Counted from the stretch's first letter, positions 49,137-57,597 are shown. The stretch is 64,000 nucleotides of DNA from Streptomyces antnestii (GCF_004005495.1 NZ_RZYA01000024.1:1-64000); one strand, 5' to 3'. The notes: generated from the letters alone by a model not told the origin. Numbers and translations: made by a program.

Positions 49137-50147
49137 ATGCGCCGCTACGGCAAGAACCCCGACGAGGACGACATCCGCGTCCGCCCCAACCGCAAGGGCA
49201 ACCGCCCGCGCACGAACATCCGCCCGAAGCACGAGGACGCCGCCGACGGCATGGTCCTGACCGTGGACCGGGGCCGCCTCACCGTCCTCATCGACGACGT
49301 CCCGGTCATCGCGATGAAGGCCCGCGAGCTGGGCCGCAAGGCGGCCGTGGTCGGTGACCAGGTCTCCGTCGTCGGCGACCTGTCCGGCAAGAAGGACACC
49401 CTCGCCCGCATCGTCCGCATCGGCGAGCGCTCCTCCGTCCTGCGCCGCACGGCCGACGACGACGACCCGTACGAGCGTGTGGTCGTCGCCAACGCCGACC
49501 AGCTCGCCATCGTCACCGCCCTCGCCGACCCCGAGCCGCGCCCGCGCATGATCGACCGCTGTCTGGTCGCCGCGTACGACAGCGGCCTCGACCCGCTGCT
49601 CGTCCTCACCAAGTCGGACCTCGACCCGCCGGACAAACTCCTGGAGCTGTACGGGGCGTTGGGCGTCCCCTACGTCGTCACCAGCCGGGACGAGCTGGAG
49701 AGCGGGGCGGCGGTCGCGCGCGTGCGCGAGCAGCTCGACGGCAAGATCACCGTGTTCGTGGGCCACTCCGGCGTCGGCAAGACGACCCTGGTCAACGCCC
49801 TCGTACCGAAGGGCAGCCGCCGTACGACGGGTCACGTCAACGCGGTCACCGGGCGCGGCCGGCACACCACGACGTCCGCGCTCGCGCTGCCGCTGCCCGA
49901 CGACAGCGGCTGGGTGATCGACACCCCGGGCGTGCGCTCCTTCGGCCTCCACTACGTCGACCCGTCGCGCGTCATCCACGCCTTCCCCGACCTGGAGCCG
50001 GGCACGGCGAACTGTCCGCGCGCGTGCAGCCACGACGAGCAGGACTGCGCGCTCGACGAGTGGGTCGCTCAGGGACACGCGGATCCCGCGCGTCTCTACT
50101 CCCTGAGGAGGCTGCTCGCGACGCGGGAGCGGCGCGAGGGCGACTGA
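49137..50147 (+). CDS. rsgA: Ribosome small subunit-dependent GTPase A
   Basis: 336 aa. OB fold at 30-110, then a circularly permuted GTPase: G4 LVLTKSD comes before G1 GHSGVGKTTLVNAL, and G3 is DTPGVRSFG. C-terminal zinc site ANCPRACSHDEQDCALD. It checks late 30S maturation. Cotranscribed with aroA. Confidence 0.96.
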   Translation: MRRYGKNPDEDDIRVRPNRKGNRPRTNIRPKHEDAADGMVLTVDRGRLTVLIDDVPVIAMKARELGRKAAVVGDQVSVVGDLSGKKDTLARIVRIGERSSVLRRTADDDDPYERVVVANADQLAIVTALADPEPRPRMIDRCLVAAYDSGLDPLLVLTKSDLDPPDKLLELYGALGVPYVVTSRDELESGAAVARVREQLDGKITVFVGHSGVGKTTLVNALVPKGSRRTTGHVNAVTGRGRHTTTSALALPLPDDSGWVIDTPGVRSFGLHYVDPSRVIHAFPDLEPGTANCPRACSHDEQDCALDEWVAQGHADPARLYSLRRLLATRERREGD

Positions 50148-50223
50148 CCTCAGCGTTGTTTGCGCCCGTGCCGTGCCGGTAAGTGCATAATCGCGCGCAG
50201 GCCGGGCCCAAGATCGAGACGGT

Positions 50224-50235
50224 GGGGACGGCCCC
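50224..50235 (+). promoter_or_regulatory. ACGG-loop hairpin upstream of the SMR gene, possible half of a guanidine-II type riboswitch
   Basis: ggggacggcccc folds as GGGG-ACGG-CCCC, 38 bp before the ATG. Guanidine-II (mini-ykkC) RNAs consist of two such GC-rich hairpins with ACGR loops. A second perfect hairpin is not evident; ACGG also occurs at 50218-50221 and 50244-50247 without convincing stems. Weak suggestion only. Confidence 0.3.
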
Positions 50236-50273
50236 GAGCGGTCACGGAAGTCGAAGATGCTGGAGGCAAGCAC

Positions 50274-50597
50274 ATGGCGTGGCTGCTCGTCATCGTGGCG
50301 GGGATTCTGGAGACCGGCTTCGCGGTCTGCCTGAAGCTCTCGCACGGCTTCACCCGCCTCTGGCCGACCATCGCGTTCTCGTGCTTCGCCCTCGGCAGCT
50401 TCGGCCTCCTCACCCTCGCGCTGCGCAAGCTCGACGTCGGGCCCGCGTACGCGGTGTGGACGGGCATCGGCGCGGCGGGCACCGCGATCTACGGCATGGT
50501 CTTCCTCGACGACCTGGTGTCCGTCCTCAAGATCGTCTCGATCTCGCTGGTGATCATCGGCGTGATCGGCCTCCAGCTGTCGGGCTCGGCGCACTGA
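50274..50597 (+). CDS. SMR family exporter, Gdx/SugE-like
   Basis: 107 aa, four helices. Glu13 in the first helix (GILETGFAVCLK) is the proton/substrate site. The stretch GPAYAVWTGIGAAGTAIYGMVFLDD is closer to Gdx guanidinium exporters (AYAVWTGIGA.GTA) than to EmrE. A homodimeric antiparallel antiporter is expected. GGAGG 5-6 bases before the ATG. Confidence 0.9.
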   Translation: MAWLLVIVAGILETGFAVCLKLSHGFTRLWPTIAFSCFALGSFGLLTLALRKLDVGPAYAVWTGIGAAGTAIYGMVFLDDLVSVLKIVSISLVIIGVIGLQLSGSAH

Positions 50598-50664
50598 GCC
50601 CTCTCGGGCGGCCATCCGATGTCCCCTGTGGCCCGAGGGCGACCTCGATCGATACTGTTCACCC

Positions 50665-51459
50665 ATGCCCGACTACCACGATGATCTGCGTCTCGCCCAC
50701 GTCCTCGCGGACGCCGCCGACGCCGCGACCATGGACCGGTTCAAGGCCCTCGACCTGAAGGTCGAGACCAAACCGGACATGACGCCGGTGAGCGAGGCCG
50801 ACAAGGCCGCGGAGGAACTGATCCGCGGCCAGCTCCAGCGGGCACGGCCGCGGGACGCGATCCTCGGCGAGGAGTACGGCATCGAGGGCACGGGCCCGCG
50901 CCGCTGGGTCATCGACCCGATCGACGGCACCAAGAACTACGTGCGCGGGGTGCCGGTGTGGGCCACGCTCATCTCGCTGATGGAGGCGGGCGAGGGCGGC
51001 TACCAGCCCGTCGTCGGCGTCGTCTCCGCGCCCGCGCTCGGCCGCCGCTGGTGGGCCGCCAAGGGTGCGGGCGCGTACACGGGGCGCAGCCTGACGTCGG
51101 CCTCGCGCCTTCAGGTCTCCAAGGTCGGGCGCCTCGCGGACGCGTCGTTCGCGTACTCCTCGCTCAGCGGCTGGGAGGAGCAGGGCCGGCTCGACGGCTT
51201 CCTCGACCTCACGCGCGCGGTCTGGCGCACGCGCGGGTACGGCGACTTCTGGCCGTACATGATGGTCGCCGAGGGTTCGGTCGACATGGCGGCGGAGCCC
51301 GAGCTCTCCCTGTGGGACATGGCGGCGAACGCGATCATCGTGACGGAGGCGGGCGGCGTCTTCACCGGGCTCGACGGACGCCACGGCCCGCACAGCGGCA
51401 ACGCGGCGGCGTCGAACGGCCTCCTCCACGGCGAGCTGCTCAGCTACCTGCAGCCCTGA
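50665..51459 (+). CDS. hisN: Histidinol-phosphatase, IMPase-type
   Basis: 264 aa. Inositol monophosphatase fold: VSEADKAAEEL, ILGEEYG, WVIDPIDGTKNYVRG (metal-binding DPIDGT) and LSLWDMAANAIIVTEAGG. In Streptomyces this family member is HisN, the missing step of histidine synthesis. TACTGT lies 6 nt before the ATG: leaderless. The stop lies in a 25-bp tandem repeat. Confidence 0.92.
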   Translation: MPDYHDDLRLAHVLADAADAATMDRFKALDLKVETKPDMTPVSEADKAAEELIRGQLQRARPRDAILGEEYGIEGTGPRRWVIDPIDGTKNYVRGVPVWATLISLMEAGEGGYQPVVGVVSAPALGRRWWAAKGAGAYTGRSLTSASRLQVSKVGRLADASFAYSSLSGWEEQGRLDGFLDLTRAVWRTRGYGDFWPYMMVAEGSVDMAAEPELSLWDMAANAIIVTEAGGVFTGLDGRHGPHSGNAAASNGLLHGELLSYLQP

Positions 51460-51522
51460 GCGCCGCTGCTGCCTGCAGCCCTGAGCGCCACCGCTGCCTG
51501 CAGCCACTGCCTGAAGGCCTGA
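51448..51522 (+). repeat. Three-copy 25-bp tandem repeat over the hisN stop
   Basis: ctgcagccctgagcgcc plus 8 bases starts at 51448, 51473 and 51498 (third copy partly diverged). The first copy contains the hisN TGA; the repeats extend into the intergenic space. Confidence 0.85.
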
Positions 51523-51742
51523 GCGCCGCTACTTGAATGCCGAGCGTCGCGCCGCAACCGCGCGCGGAAGCTCAAAAGCGGCGCAACGGACCCTTCGCGC
51601 CCCCTTGTTGACGGCCCCTTCGGCTGCGACTCTGAGAGTCCCCCCACTTGTGAACTTGTGAATCCGTTCTCCAGGTCGGGACCGGAGGCAATCCTTCGGC
51701 ATCCCGGAGGTCGCGGGTTCACCAAGGAGGTGGCTCACGCCC

Positions 51743-52144
51743 ATGCTCGTCCGCGACGCCATGAGCACGATGGTCCTCACCATCGGCCCCGCCCACACGC
51801 TGCGCAGGTCGGCCCGTCTGATGTCCGAGCGCCGCGTCGGCGCGGCGGTCGTCCTCGACCCCGACACCTGCGGCATCGGCATTCTGACCGAGCGCGACAT
51901 CCTCAACTCACTCGGCCTCGGCCAGAATCCGGACCACGAGACAGCCGGCACCCACACCACGACCGACGTCGTCTTCGCCTCCCCGGCGTGGACGCTCCAG
52001 GAGGCCGCCGAGGCCATGGCGCACGGCGGCTTCCGGCACCTCATCGTGCTCGACGACCACGAGCCGGTCGGCATCGTCTCGGTCCGCGACATCATCCGCT
52101 GCTGGGCCCCGGCCCGCCGCCACCCCTCGACCCTGGTGAGCTGA
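51743..52144 (+). CDS. CBS-pair domain protein
   Basis: 133 aa, two CBS motifs: VRDAMSTMVLTIGPAHTLRRSARLM with GIGILTERDILN, and LQEAAEAMAHGGFRHLIVLDDHEPVGIVSVRDIIR. CBS pairs bind adenosyl nucleotides; partner unknown. AAGGAGG precedes ATG 51743. A 283-bp gap separates it from hisN. Confidence 0.93.
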   Translation: MLVRDAMSTMVLTIGPAHTLRRSARLMSERRVGAAVVLDPDTCGIGILTERDILNSLGLGQNPDHETAGTHTTTDVVFASPAWTLQEAAEAMAHGGFRHLIVLDDHEPVGIVSVRDIIRCWAPARRHPSTLVS

Positions 52145-52157
52145 CGGCCGTACGCGA

Positions 52158-52189
52158 AGAGGGCCGGCCCCCGAAGGAGCCGGCCCTCT
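52158..52189. terminator. Terminator between CBS gene and catalase gene
   Basis: Arms agagggccggc / gccggccctct (52158-52168, 52179-52189), 10-nt loop, placed between converging genes. Confidence 0.82.
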
Positions 52190-52208
52190 GCCTACGGCAG
52201 GCGTCCCG

Positions 52209-53663
52209 TCAGCCGCGAAGGGCCTGGACCGCGACCTCCAGGCGCTTGCCGAAGTCACCGTCCGCCTGACGGAAGTTGCCGATCGCGCGCTCGGCGATGT
52301 CGTCGCGGGAGACGCCCGCGATGTTCGCCGAGAGGTTCTCGATCAGGCGGGCCTTCTCATCCTCGGACATCAGGCGGTACAGGTCGCCCGCCTGCACGAA
52401 GTCGTCGTCCTCGGCATGCGAGGGGGCCTCGTGGCTGCCCGTGCCGCCGGTGACGGCGGACGTCACCCACAGCGGCCGGTCCGTCTGGGCGGGGCCGCCG
52501 AAGGAGTTGGGCTCGTAGTTCTTCGCGCCCTTGTGCCGGCCGTCGTACAGGTGCCCGTCACGGGAGTGGGTGCGCGCCTCGGTGGCGTGCGGCCGGTTCA
52601 CCGGCAGGTGGCCGGCGTTGATGCCGACGCGGTAGCGGTGCGCGTCGCCGTACGCGAAGAGGCGGCCCTGGAGCATCTTGTCGGGGGACGGGCCGATGCC
52701 CGGCACGAAGTGGGCGGGCGAGAAGATGCTCTGCTCGACCTCGGCGAAGATGTTCTCCGGGTTGCGGTTGAGCTCCAGCCTGCCGATCTCGATCGGAGGG
52801 TAGTCCGCGTGCGGCCACACCTTGGTGAGGTCGAACGGGTTGAAGCGGTACGTCGCCGCGTCGGCCGCCGGCATGATCTGCACCTGCACGGTCCAGGACG
52901 GGAACTCGCCGCGCTCGATGGCCTCGCGCAGGTCGCGCTGGTGCGAGTCCGGGTCCTCACCGGCGAGCTTCGCGGCCTCGTCGGCGGTGAGGTTCCTGAT
53001 GCCCTGGTCGGTCTTGAAGTGGTACTTGACCCAGAAGACCTCGCCGGCCTCGTTGTTCCACTGGTACGTGTGCGAGCCGTACCCGTTCATGTGGCGCAGC
53101 GTCGCCGGGATGCCACGGTCACCGAAGAGCCAGGTGACCTGGTGCGTCGACTCGGGGCTCAGGCCCCAGAAGTCCCATACGTTGTCGGCTTCCTGGCTGC
53201 CCGTGTAGGGGTCGCGCTTCTGCGTGTGGATGAAGTCGGGGAACTTGATGGCGTCCTTGATGAAGAACACCGGGGTGTTGTTGCCGACGAGGTCGTAGTT
53301 GCCCTCCTCTGTATAGAACTTCAGCGCGAAGCCGCGCGGGTCCCGCACGGCGTCGGCCGAGCCGAGGCTGCCCGCGACGGTGGAGAACCGCAGGAACGTC
53401 TCGGTCTGCTTGCCCACCTCGGAGAGGAACTTGGCCCGCGTCCACCGCGAGACGTCCCGGGTCAGCGTGAACGTGCCGTAGGCGCCGGCGCCGCGGGCGT
53501 GCACGATGCGCTCCGGGATGCGCTCGCGGTTGAAGTGGGCGAGCTTCTCCAGGAGCGACTGGTCCTGGACCAGCACCGGCCCGCCGATGCCCGCGGTCTC
53601 GCTGTTCTGGTTGTCGGCGACCGGCGCGCCGGCCTCCGTGGTGAGCGGTCCCTGCGACGTCAC
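52209..53663 (-). CDS. catA: Monofunctional heme catalase
   Basis: 484 aa, small-subunit clade. Catalytic His in RIVHARGAGAYG, Asn region DLVGNNTPVFFI, heme-ligand Tyr in RLFAYGDAHRYRVG. Decomposes hydrogen peroxide. GTG 53663 preceded by GGAGG. It is divergent from a Fur-family gene across a palindrome, the CatA-CatR arrangement of peroxide-inducible catalases. Confidence 0.94.
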   Translation of the reverse strand: MTSQGPLTTEAGAPVADNQNSETAGIGGPVLVQDQSLLEKLAHFNRERIPERIVHARGAGAYGTFTLTRDVSRWTRAKFLSEVGKQTETFLRFSTVAGSLGSADAVRDPRGFALKFYTEEGNYDLVGNNTPVFFIKDAIKFPDFIHTQKRDPYTGSQEADNVWDFWGLSPESTHQVTWLFGDRGIPATLRHMNGYGSHTYQWNNEAGEVFWVKYHFKTDQGIRNLTADEAAKLAGEDPDSHQRDLREAIERGEFPSWTVQVQIMPAADAATYRFNPFDLTKVWPHADYPPIEIGRLELNRNPENIFAEVEQSIFSPAHFVPGIGPSPDKMLQGRLFAYGDAHRYRVGINAGHLPVNRPHATEARTHSRDGHLYDGRHKGAKNYEPNSFGGPAQTDRPLWVTSAVTGGTGSHEAPSHAEDDDFVQAGDLYRLMSEDEKARLIENLSANIAGVSRDDIAERAIGNFRQADGDFGKRLEVAVQALRG

Positions 53664-53764
53664 GTGCGCCTCCTGCGTCGAGTCCTACTGGTCCTGCGAG
53701 TCCTGTCCCCCGGCTTCGGCCCTCCCTCTTGTGTTCCTCTTGGCCAAAGCCTGGCCTCGATCCT

Positions 53765-53778
53765 ACAATGGACATTGT
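53765..53778. promoter_or_regulatory. Candidate Fur/CatR operator between catalase and fur-family genes
   Basis: acaatg-ga-cattgt, a 6-2-6 palindrome, about 100 bp before the catalase start and 70 bp before the repressor start. Per/Fur-type boxes are AT-rich palindromes like this. Confidence 0.75.
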
Positions 53779-53847
53779 CTAAGTCAAGGAGCTATCCAAA
53801 GTCACACCCGTTCGGGACCTGGTTCCCCGCCTGTTAGGCTGACCCTC

Positions 53848-54264
53848 ATGAGTGACCTGTTGGAACGACTGCGCGGACGCGGCTGGCGCATGACCGCGCA
53901 GCGGCGCGTCGTGGCCGAGGTCCTCGACGGAGACCACGTACACCTGACGGCCGACGAGGTGCACGCGCGCGCCGTCGCCAAGCTCCCCGAGATCTCCCGC
54001 GCGACCGTCTACAACACGCTCGGCGAGATGGTCTCCCTCGGTGAGGTCATCGAGGTCGCCACGGACAAGCGCGCCAAGCGCTACGACCCGAACGCACACC
54101 GCCCGCACCAGCACCTGGTCTGCGCGCGGTGCGGCGCCATCCGGGACGTCCACCCGAGCGGCAACCCGCTCACCGACCTCCCCGACTCCGAGCGCTTCGG
54201 CTTCACGATCTCGGACGTCGAGGTCACGTACCGCGGCGTCTGCCCGAGCTGCGCGGCGGCGTAG
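53848..54264 (+). CDS. catR: Fur-family peroxide repressor CatR
   Basis: 138 aa. Winged helix: RMTAQRRVVAEVL, HLTADEVHARAVAKLPEISRATVYNTLGEM. Metal sites: HRPHQHLVCARCGAIRDVH and CPSCAAA (two CxxC structural zinc pairs). It is closest to H2O2-sensing CatR by context, repressing the divergent catalase. TAGGCT lies 7 nt before ATG 53848: leaderless. Terminator at 54281-54316. Confidence 0.88.
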   Translation: MSDLLERLRGRGWRMTAQRRVVAEVLDGDHVHLTADEVHARAVAKLPEISRATVYNTLGEMVSLGEVIEVATDKRAKRYDPNAHRPHQHLVCARCGAIRDVHPSGNPLTDLPDSERFGFTISDVEVTYRGVCPSCAAA

Positions 54265-54280
54265 CGCACACGACTCCTCC

Positions 54281-54316
54281 GAAGAGGGCCCGCACCGACC
54301 GGTGCGGGCCCTCTTC
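54281..54316 (+). terminator. Terminator after catR
   Basis: Perfect 16-bp arms gaagagggcccgcacc / ggtgcgggccctcttc, 4-nt loop. Confidence 0.9.
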
Positions 54317-54447
54317 GCGCACCCTTCTCGTACGCCTTCTAGTACGCCCCCTTGGTACGTATCTCAACAACCCGCCCCCTTCCCCAATCTGACGACCCGT
54401 CATATCGTCGGCGGCGCCCACCTCCGCCGCACCCTGGGAGGGAACCC

Positions 54448-55230
54448 GTGGGACATCCGCACCCCAAACTCCAGGCCCGCACACTCACCCGGTCGTTCGG
54501 ACGGGGCCACCGCACGGTGGCGGCCCTCGGCCCGCTCGACCTCACCGTCGCCCCCGGCGAGTTCACCTGCGTAGTCGGCCCCTCCGGCTGCGGGAAGTCC
54601 ACCCTCCTGCGCATCGCCGCCGGCCTGCTGCGCCCCACCTCGGGCGAGCTCGCCATCCGCACCGACAGCGACCGCCCGGCCGCGATGATCTTCCAGGACT
54701 ACGGGATCTACGACTGGAAGACCGTCCAGGCCAACGTCCGCTTCGGCCTCGACATCCAGAAGGTCCCCCGCCGCGAGGCCGACGCCCGCGCCACCGACTG
54801 GCTCTCCCGCATGGGACTCGCCGACTTCGCGGACGCCTATCCGTCCGCCCTGTCGGGCGGCATGCGCCAGCGCGTCGCCATCGCCCGCGCGCTCGCCGTC
54901 GAGCCCGAGATCCTGCTGATGGACGAGCCGTTCGCCGCCCTGGACGCCCAGTTGCGCACGATCCTCCAGGACGAGCTCCTCGACCTCACCCAGACCACCC
55001 GCACCACCACCCTCTTCATCACCCACAGCCTGGAGGAGGCGATCGTGCTCGGCGACCGCGTCCTCGTCATGTCGGCCCGGCCGGGCCGCATCATCGCCGA
55101 GCGCCGCCCGCCGTTCGCGCGCCCGCGCACCGGCGACATCCGCGCGACGCCCGAATTCACCGCGCTGAAGGGCGAGTTGTGGGACCTGCTGCGGGGCGAG
55201 GTCCGCCGCGACGAGGTGGTCCCGGCATGA
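54448..55230 (+). CDS. ABC transporter ATP-binding protein (nitrate/sulfonate/taurine type)
   Basis: 260 aa. Walker A GPSGCGKST, Q-loop MIFQDYGIYDW, signature LSGGMRQRVAIARAL, Walker B ILLMDEPFAALD, H-loop ITHSLEEA. SsuB/TauB-like. GTG 54448 has GGGAGGG upstream; longer frames lack this. Stop overlaps the permease ATG (ATGA). Confidence 0.93.
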   Translation: MGHPHPKLQARTLTRSFGRGHRTVAALGPLDLTVAPGEFTCVVGPSGCGKSTLLRIAAGLLRPTSGELAIRTDSDRPAAMIFQDYGIYDWKTVQANVRFGLDIQKVPRREADARATDWLSRMGLADFADAYPSALSGGMRQRVAIARALAVEPEILLMDEPFAALDAQLRTILQDELLDLTQTTRTTTLFITHSLEEAIVLGDRVLVMSARPGRIIAERRPPFARPRTGDIRATPEFTALKGELWDLLRGEVRRDEVVPA

Positions 55231-56090
55231 CGACCACGACCCCGAAGGAGGACACCCGGCTCCTGGTCAGACGGCCGGGCCCGCAGGAACTCCACCCCGC
55301 CCGCACCCACCGCAGGCGCCGCACCCTCGAACTCTCGCTCGCCGTCGCCGTCCCCCTCGCCCTGATCCTGCTCTGGCAGCTCGCCGCCACCCAGTCATGG
55401 ATCGACGACCGCGTCTACCCGGCGCCGTCCACGATCCTCGCCGACGGCTGGCACCGCGCGGCGGACGGCGAACTGTGGCCGGACGTGTGGGCCACCCTCA
55501 AGCGCGTACTCGCCGGATACGCGATCGGCACGGTCACCGGATACGCCCTCGGCCTCCTGATGGGCTCGCTCTCCGTCGTCCGCGCCGCCCTCGAACCGAT
55601 GCTGGACGCGCTGTACGTCGTCCCGAAGCTGGCCCTGCTGCCGGTCTTCCTGAACATGTTCGGACTCGGAGAGGGCCCCCAGATCGCGCTCGTCGCGGCG
55701 ACCGTCTTCTTCTTCGTGTGGATCTCCACGATGGCGGCCGTGCTCGCCGTCCCCGCCGGCCACCGGGACGCCGGGCAGGTCTTCGGCGCCTCGCCGTGGC
55801 AGATGTTCCGGCACGTCCTGCTGCCCGCGTCCCTGCCGGCCGTGCTGGTCGGCGCCCGTATCGCGGCGGGCGTCGCGGTCCTGGTGATCGTCGCCTCCGA
55901 GCAGATCGCGGCCACGAACGGCCTCGGCCACCTGATCTTCGACGCCCGCGCCCTCTTCCAGAACGACGTGATGTTCGTCGGCATCGTCTGCGTCGCCGTC
56001 CTCGGCGTCGTCTTCTCCGAACTGGTGCGGATCGCGGGCCGGCTGCTCACCCCGTGGGCCCCGCGCGACCGCGGCCGCGGCCAGTCCTGA
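55227..56090 (+). CDS. ABC transporter permease (SsuC/TauC-like)
   Basis: 287 aa. Six membrane spans; EAA loop region HRDAGQVFGASPWQMFRHVLLPASLPAVLVG. Cytoplasmic N-terminus of about 45 residues. Partner of the ATPase upstream and binding lipoprotein downstream. A C-rich repeated CTGACCTCC tract begins at its stop codon. Confidence 0.92.
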   Translation: MTTTTPKEDTRLLVRRPGPQELHPARTHRRRRTLELSLAVAVPLALILLWQLAATQSWIDDRVYPAPSTILADGWHRAADGELWPDVWATLKRVLAGYAIGTVTGYALGLLMGSLSVVRAALEPMLDALYVVPKLALLPVFLNMFGLGEGPQIALVAATVFFFVWISTMAAVLAVPAGHRDAGQVFGASPWQMFRHVLLPASLPAVLVGARIAAGVAVLVIVASEQIAATNGLGHLIFDARALFQNDVMFVGIVCVAVLGVVFSELVRIAGRLLTPWAPRDRGRGQS

Positions 56091-56156
56091 CCCCGTCCGT
56101 CCCTGACCTCCCCCCTGACCTCCTCCCTGCTCTCCCCCCCCTGACCTCCTCCCCGC
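56084..56156 (+). repeat. Degenerate CTGACCTCC-type repeats at a stop codon
   Basis: tcctgacc/tccctgacctcc/ctgacctcctccc units, four to five imperfect copies beginning at the permease TGA. Fills the space to the binding-protein gene. Confidence 0.6.
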
Positions 56157-56177
56157 CCCTTCCCGTACGGAGGCTCC

Positions 56178-57311
56178 ATGCGCACCAGACTCATCTGTAC
56201 GACCCTGCTCGCGGCCGGCGCCCTGCTCACCTCGGCCGGCTGCGCCAAGACCGAGGCGAACTCGGACGGGCCCGCGAAGCCCCGCGCGGTCAAAGCGGTC
56301 GCGGGCTGCGAGAAGAACGGCTGGACCGACCCGTCGGACCTGTCCCCCGACCGCGCCCCGGCCCGCTGTGCCAAGGGCACGCCCGCCCCCGTCAAACTCG
56401 CGAAGACCCGCAAGCTCACCATCGCGACGGGCACCCTGAGCGCCGAGTACGTGGCCCCTCTCGAAATGGCCCTGGAGAAGGGCGAGTTCAAGAAGGAGGG
56501 CCTCGACGTCACCCTGAAGGTCCTGCCGACCCCGGACGCGCTGCCGCTCCTGGCCAAGGGCGACATCGACGCGCAGTGGGCCGCCCCCGAGGCCGCCGTG
56601 ATGAACGGCATCGCGGGCGGCTTCGACATCAAGTGGGTCGCCTCGAACTTCTCCTCCGACCCGAAGTCCAGGAGCGGTCTGTGGGTGCGCCTGAAGAAGG
56701 GTGAGAGTCCGGACCACGTGTCGATGGCGGGACGCAGGCTCGGCACGATGATCGGCAAGGGCTCGGTCATCTCGTACCCGATGGACAAGGCCCTGAAGAA
56801 GCACGGCGGCGGCCTCGACAAGATCCAGTTCCAGCAGCTCGGCGCGGCGGACGTGCTGACGGCGCTCCAGAACGGCGGGGTCGACTCGGCCTGGCTGCTC
56901 GACCCGGTGTGGCGCAAGGTCGACGGCGACAAGCGGTACGCGTTCCTGGGCGGCCAGCCCGCCGGCGAACCCCTCGGCGGCCTCCTGTACGGCCCGAAGC
57001 TCCTGACGGAGGACCCGGACGCCGGGGTCGCGCTCCTGCGGGCGTACATCCGTACGGTCAACACGTACTTCGCGGGCGACTACAAGAAGGACCCGGCGTT
57101 CGTCGCCGACCTGGCCAGGCTCCTCAAGACGGACAAGGCCGTACTGGAGTCGACGCCGTCGCTGCACATGGACTGGGAGATCAGGTCGGGCACGACGGAC
57201 CGGCTGCAGGCTGCGTACCGGACGGCGGGCGTCTCCAAGGGCGCCCCGCTCCCGGAGAGCAAGGTCGTGGACCGGGCGCTGTACGGGGAGGCGGTGGGCC
57301 ACCGGCCCTGA
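56178..57311 (+). CDS. ABC transporter substrate-binding lipoprotein (NMT1/SsuA-like)
   Basis: 377 aa. Lipobox TSAGC (residues about 18-22). Periplasmic-binding fold: LTIATGTLSAEYVAPLEMALEKGEFKKEGLDVTLK, DIDAQWAAPEAAV, GVDSAWLLDPVWRKV. A pair of cysteines (GCEKNGW, ARCAKGT) sits in the linker. The substrate could be nitrate, sulfonate, thiamine precursor or other; nothing nearby tells. Terminator at 57319-57351. Confidence 0.88.
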   Translation: MRTRLICTTLLAAGALLTSAGCAKTEANSDGPAKPRAVKAVAGCEKNGWTDPSDLSPDRAPARCAKGTPAPVKLAKTRKLTIATGTLSAEYVAPLEMALEKGEFKKEGLDVTLKVLPTPDALPLLAKGDIDAQWAAPEAAVMNGIAGGFDIKWVASNFSSDPKSRSGLWVRLKKGESPDHVSMAGRRLGTMIGKGSVISYPMDKALKKHGGGLDKIQFQQLGAADVLTALQNGGVDSAWLLDPVWRKVDGDKRYAFLGGQPAGEPLGGLLYGPKLLTEDPDAGVALLRAYIRTVNTYFAGDYKKDPAFVADLARLLKTDKAVLESTPSLHMDWEIRSGTTDRLQAAYRTAGVSKGAPLPESKVVDRALYGEAVGHRP

Positions 57312-57318
57312 AACAGAG

Positions 57319-57351
57319 CTGAGGCCCGGAACCAATGGTTCCGGGCCTCAG
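57319..57351. terminator. Terminator between the binding-protein gene and tRNA-fMet
   Basis: 15-bp arms ctgaggcccggaacc / ggttccgggcctcag, 3-nt loop; can stop transcription from both sides. Confidence 0.88.
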
Positions 57352-57359
57352 GCCTTCAG

Positions 57360-57433
57360 TAGCGGGGACAGGATTTGAACCTGCGACCTCTGGGTTATGA
57401 GCCCAGCGAGCTACCGAGCTGCTCCACCCCGCG
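57360..57433 (-). tRNA. Initiator tRNA-fMet (CAT), copy 1
   Basis: 74 nt, minus strand, CCA not encoded. Begins CGCGGGG and ends CCCCGCTA, so the first base pair is the C1:A72 mismatch of initiators. The anticodon arm TGGGCTCATAACCCA has three G:C pairs and CAT. T arm GGTTCAAATCC. Confidence 0.97.
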
Positions 57434-57514
57434 TCGGTGAACCAGACTCTACGCGAGGCCCCCCGACCAGCGCAAATCGCTTACCGCGCCTCAACTGGTT
57501 ACCCCGCCTTAACT

Positions 57515-57597
57515 GGTTTGTGGGCAGGCGTTCCGCACGGCGATGGGGGTCCCCCCGCTCGAGCGAAGCCGAGAGTGGGGGAGGGTGGGCACAAACC
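57515..57597. repeat. Dispersed palindromic element, long copy
   Basis: Same ends as the copy at 22535-22581 (ggtttgtg / cacaaacc), in the opposite orientation. An extra stretch with ccccgctcgagcgaagccga sits in the middle. Between tRNA-fMet copy 1 and the Sel1 gene. Confidence 0.82.
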
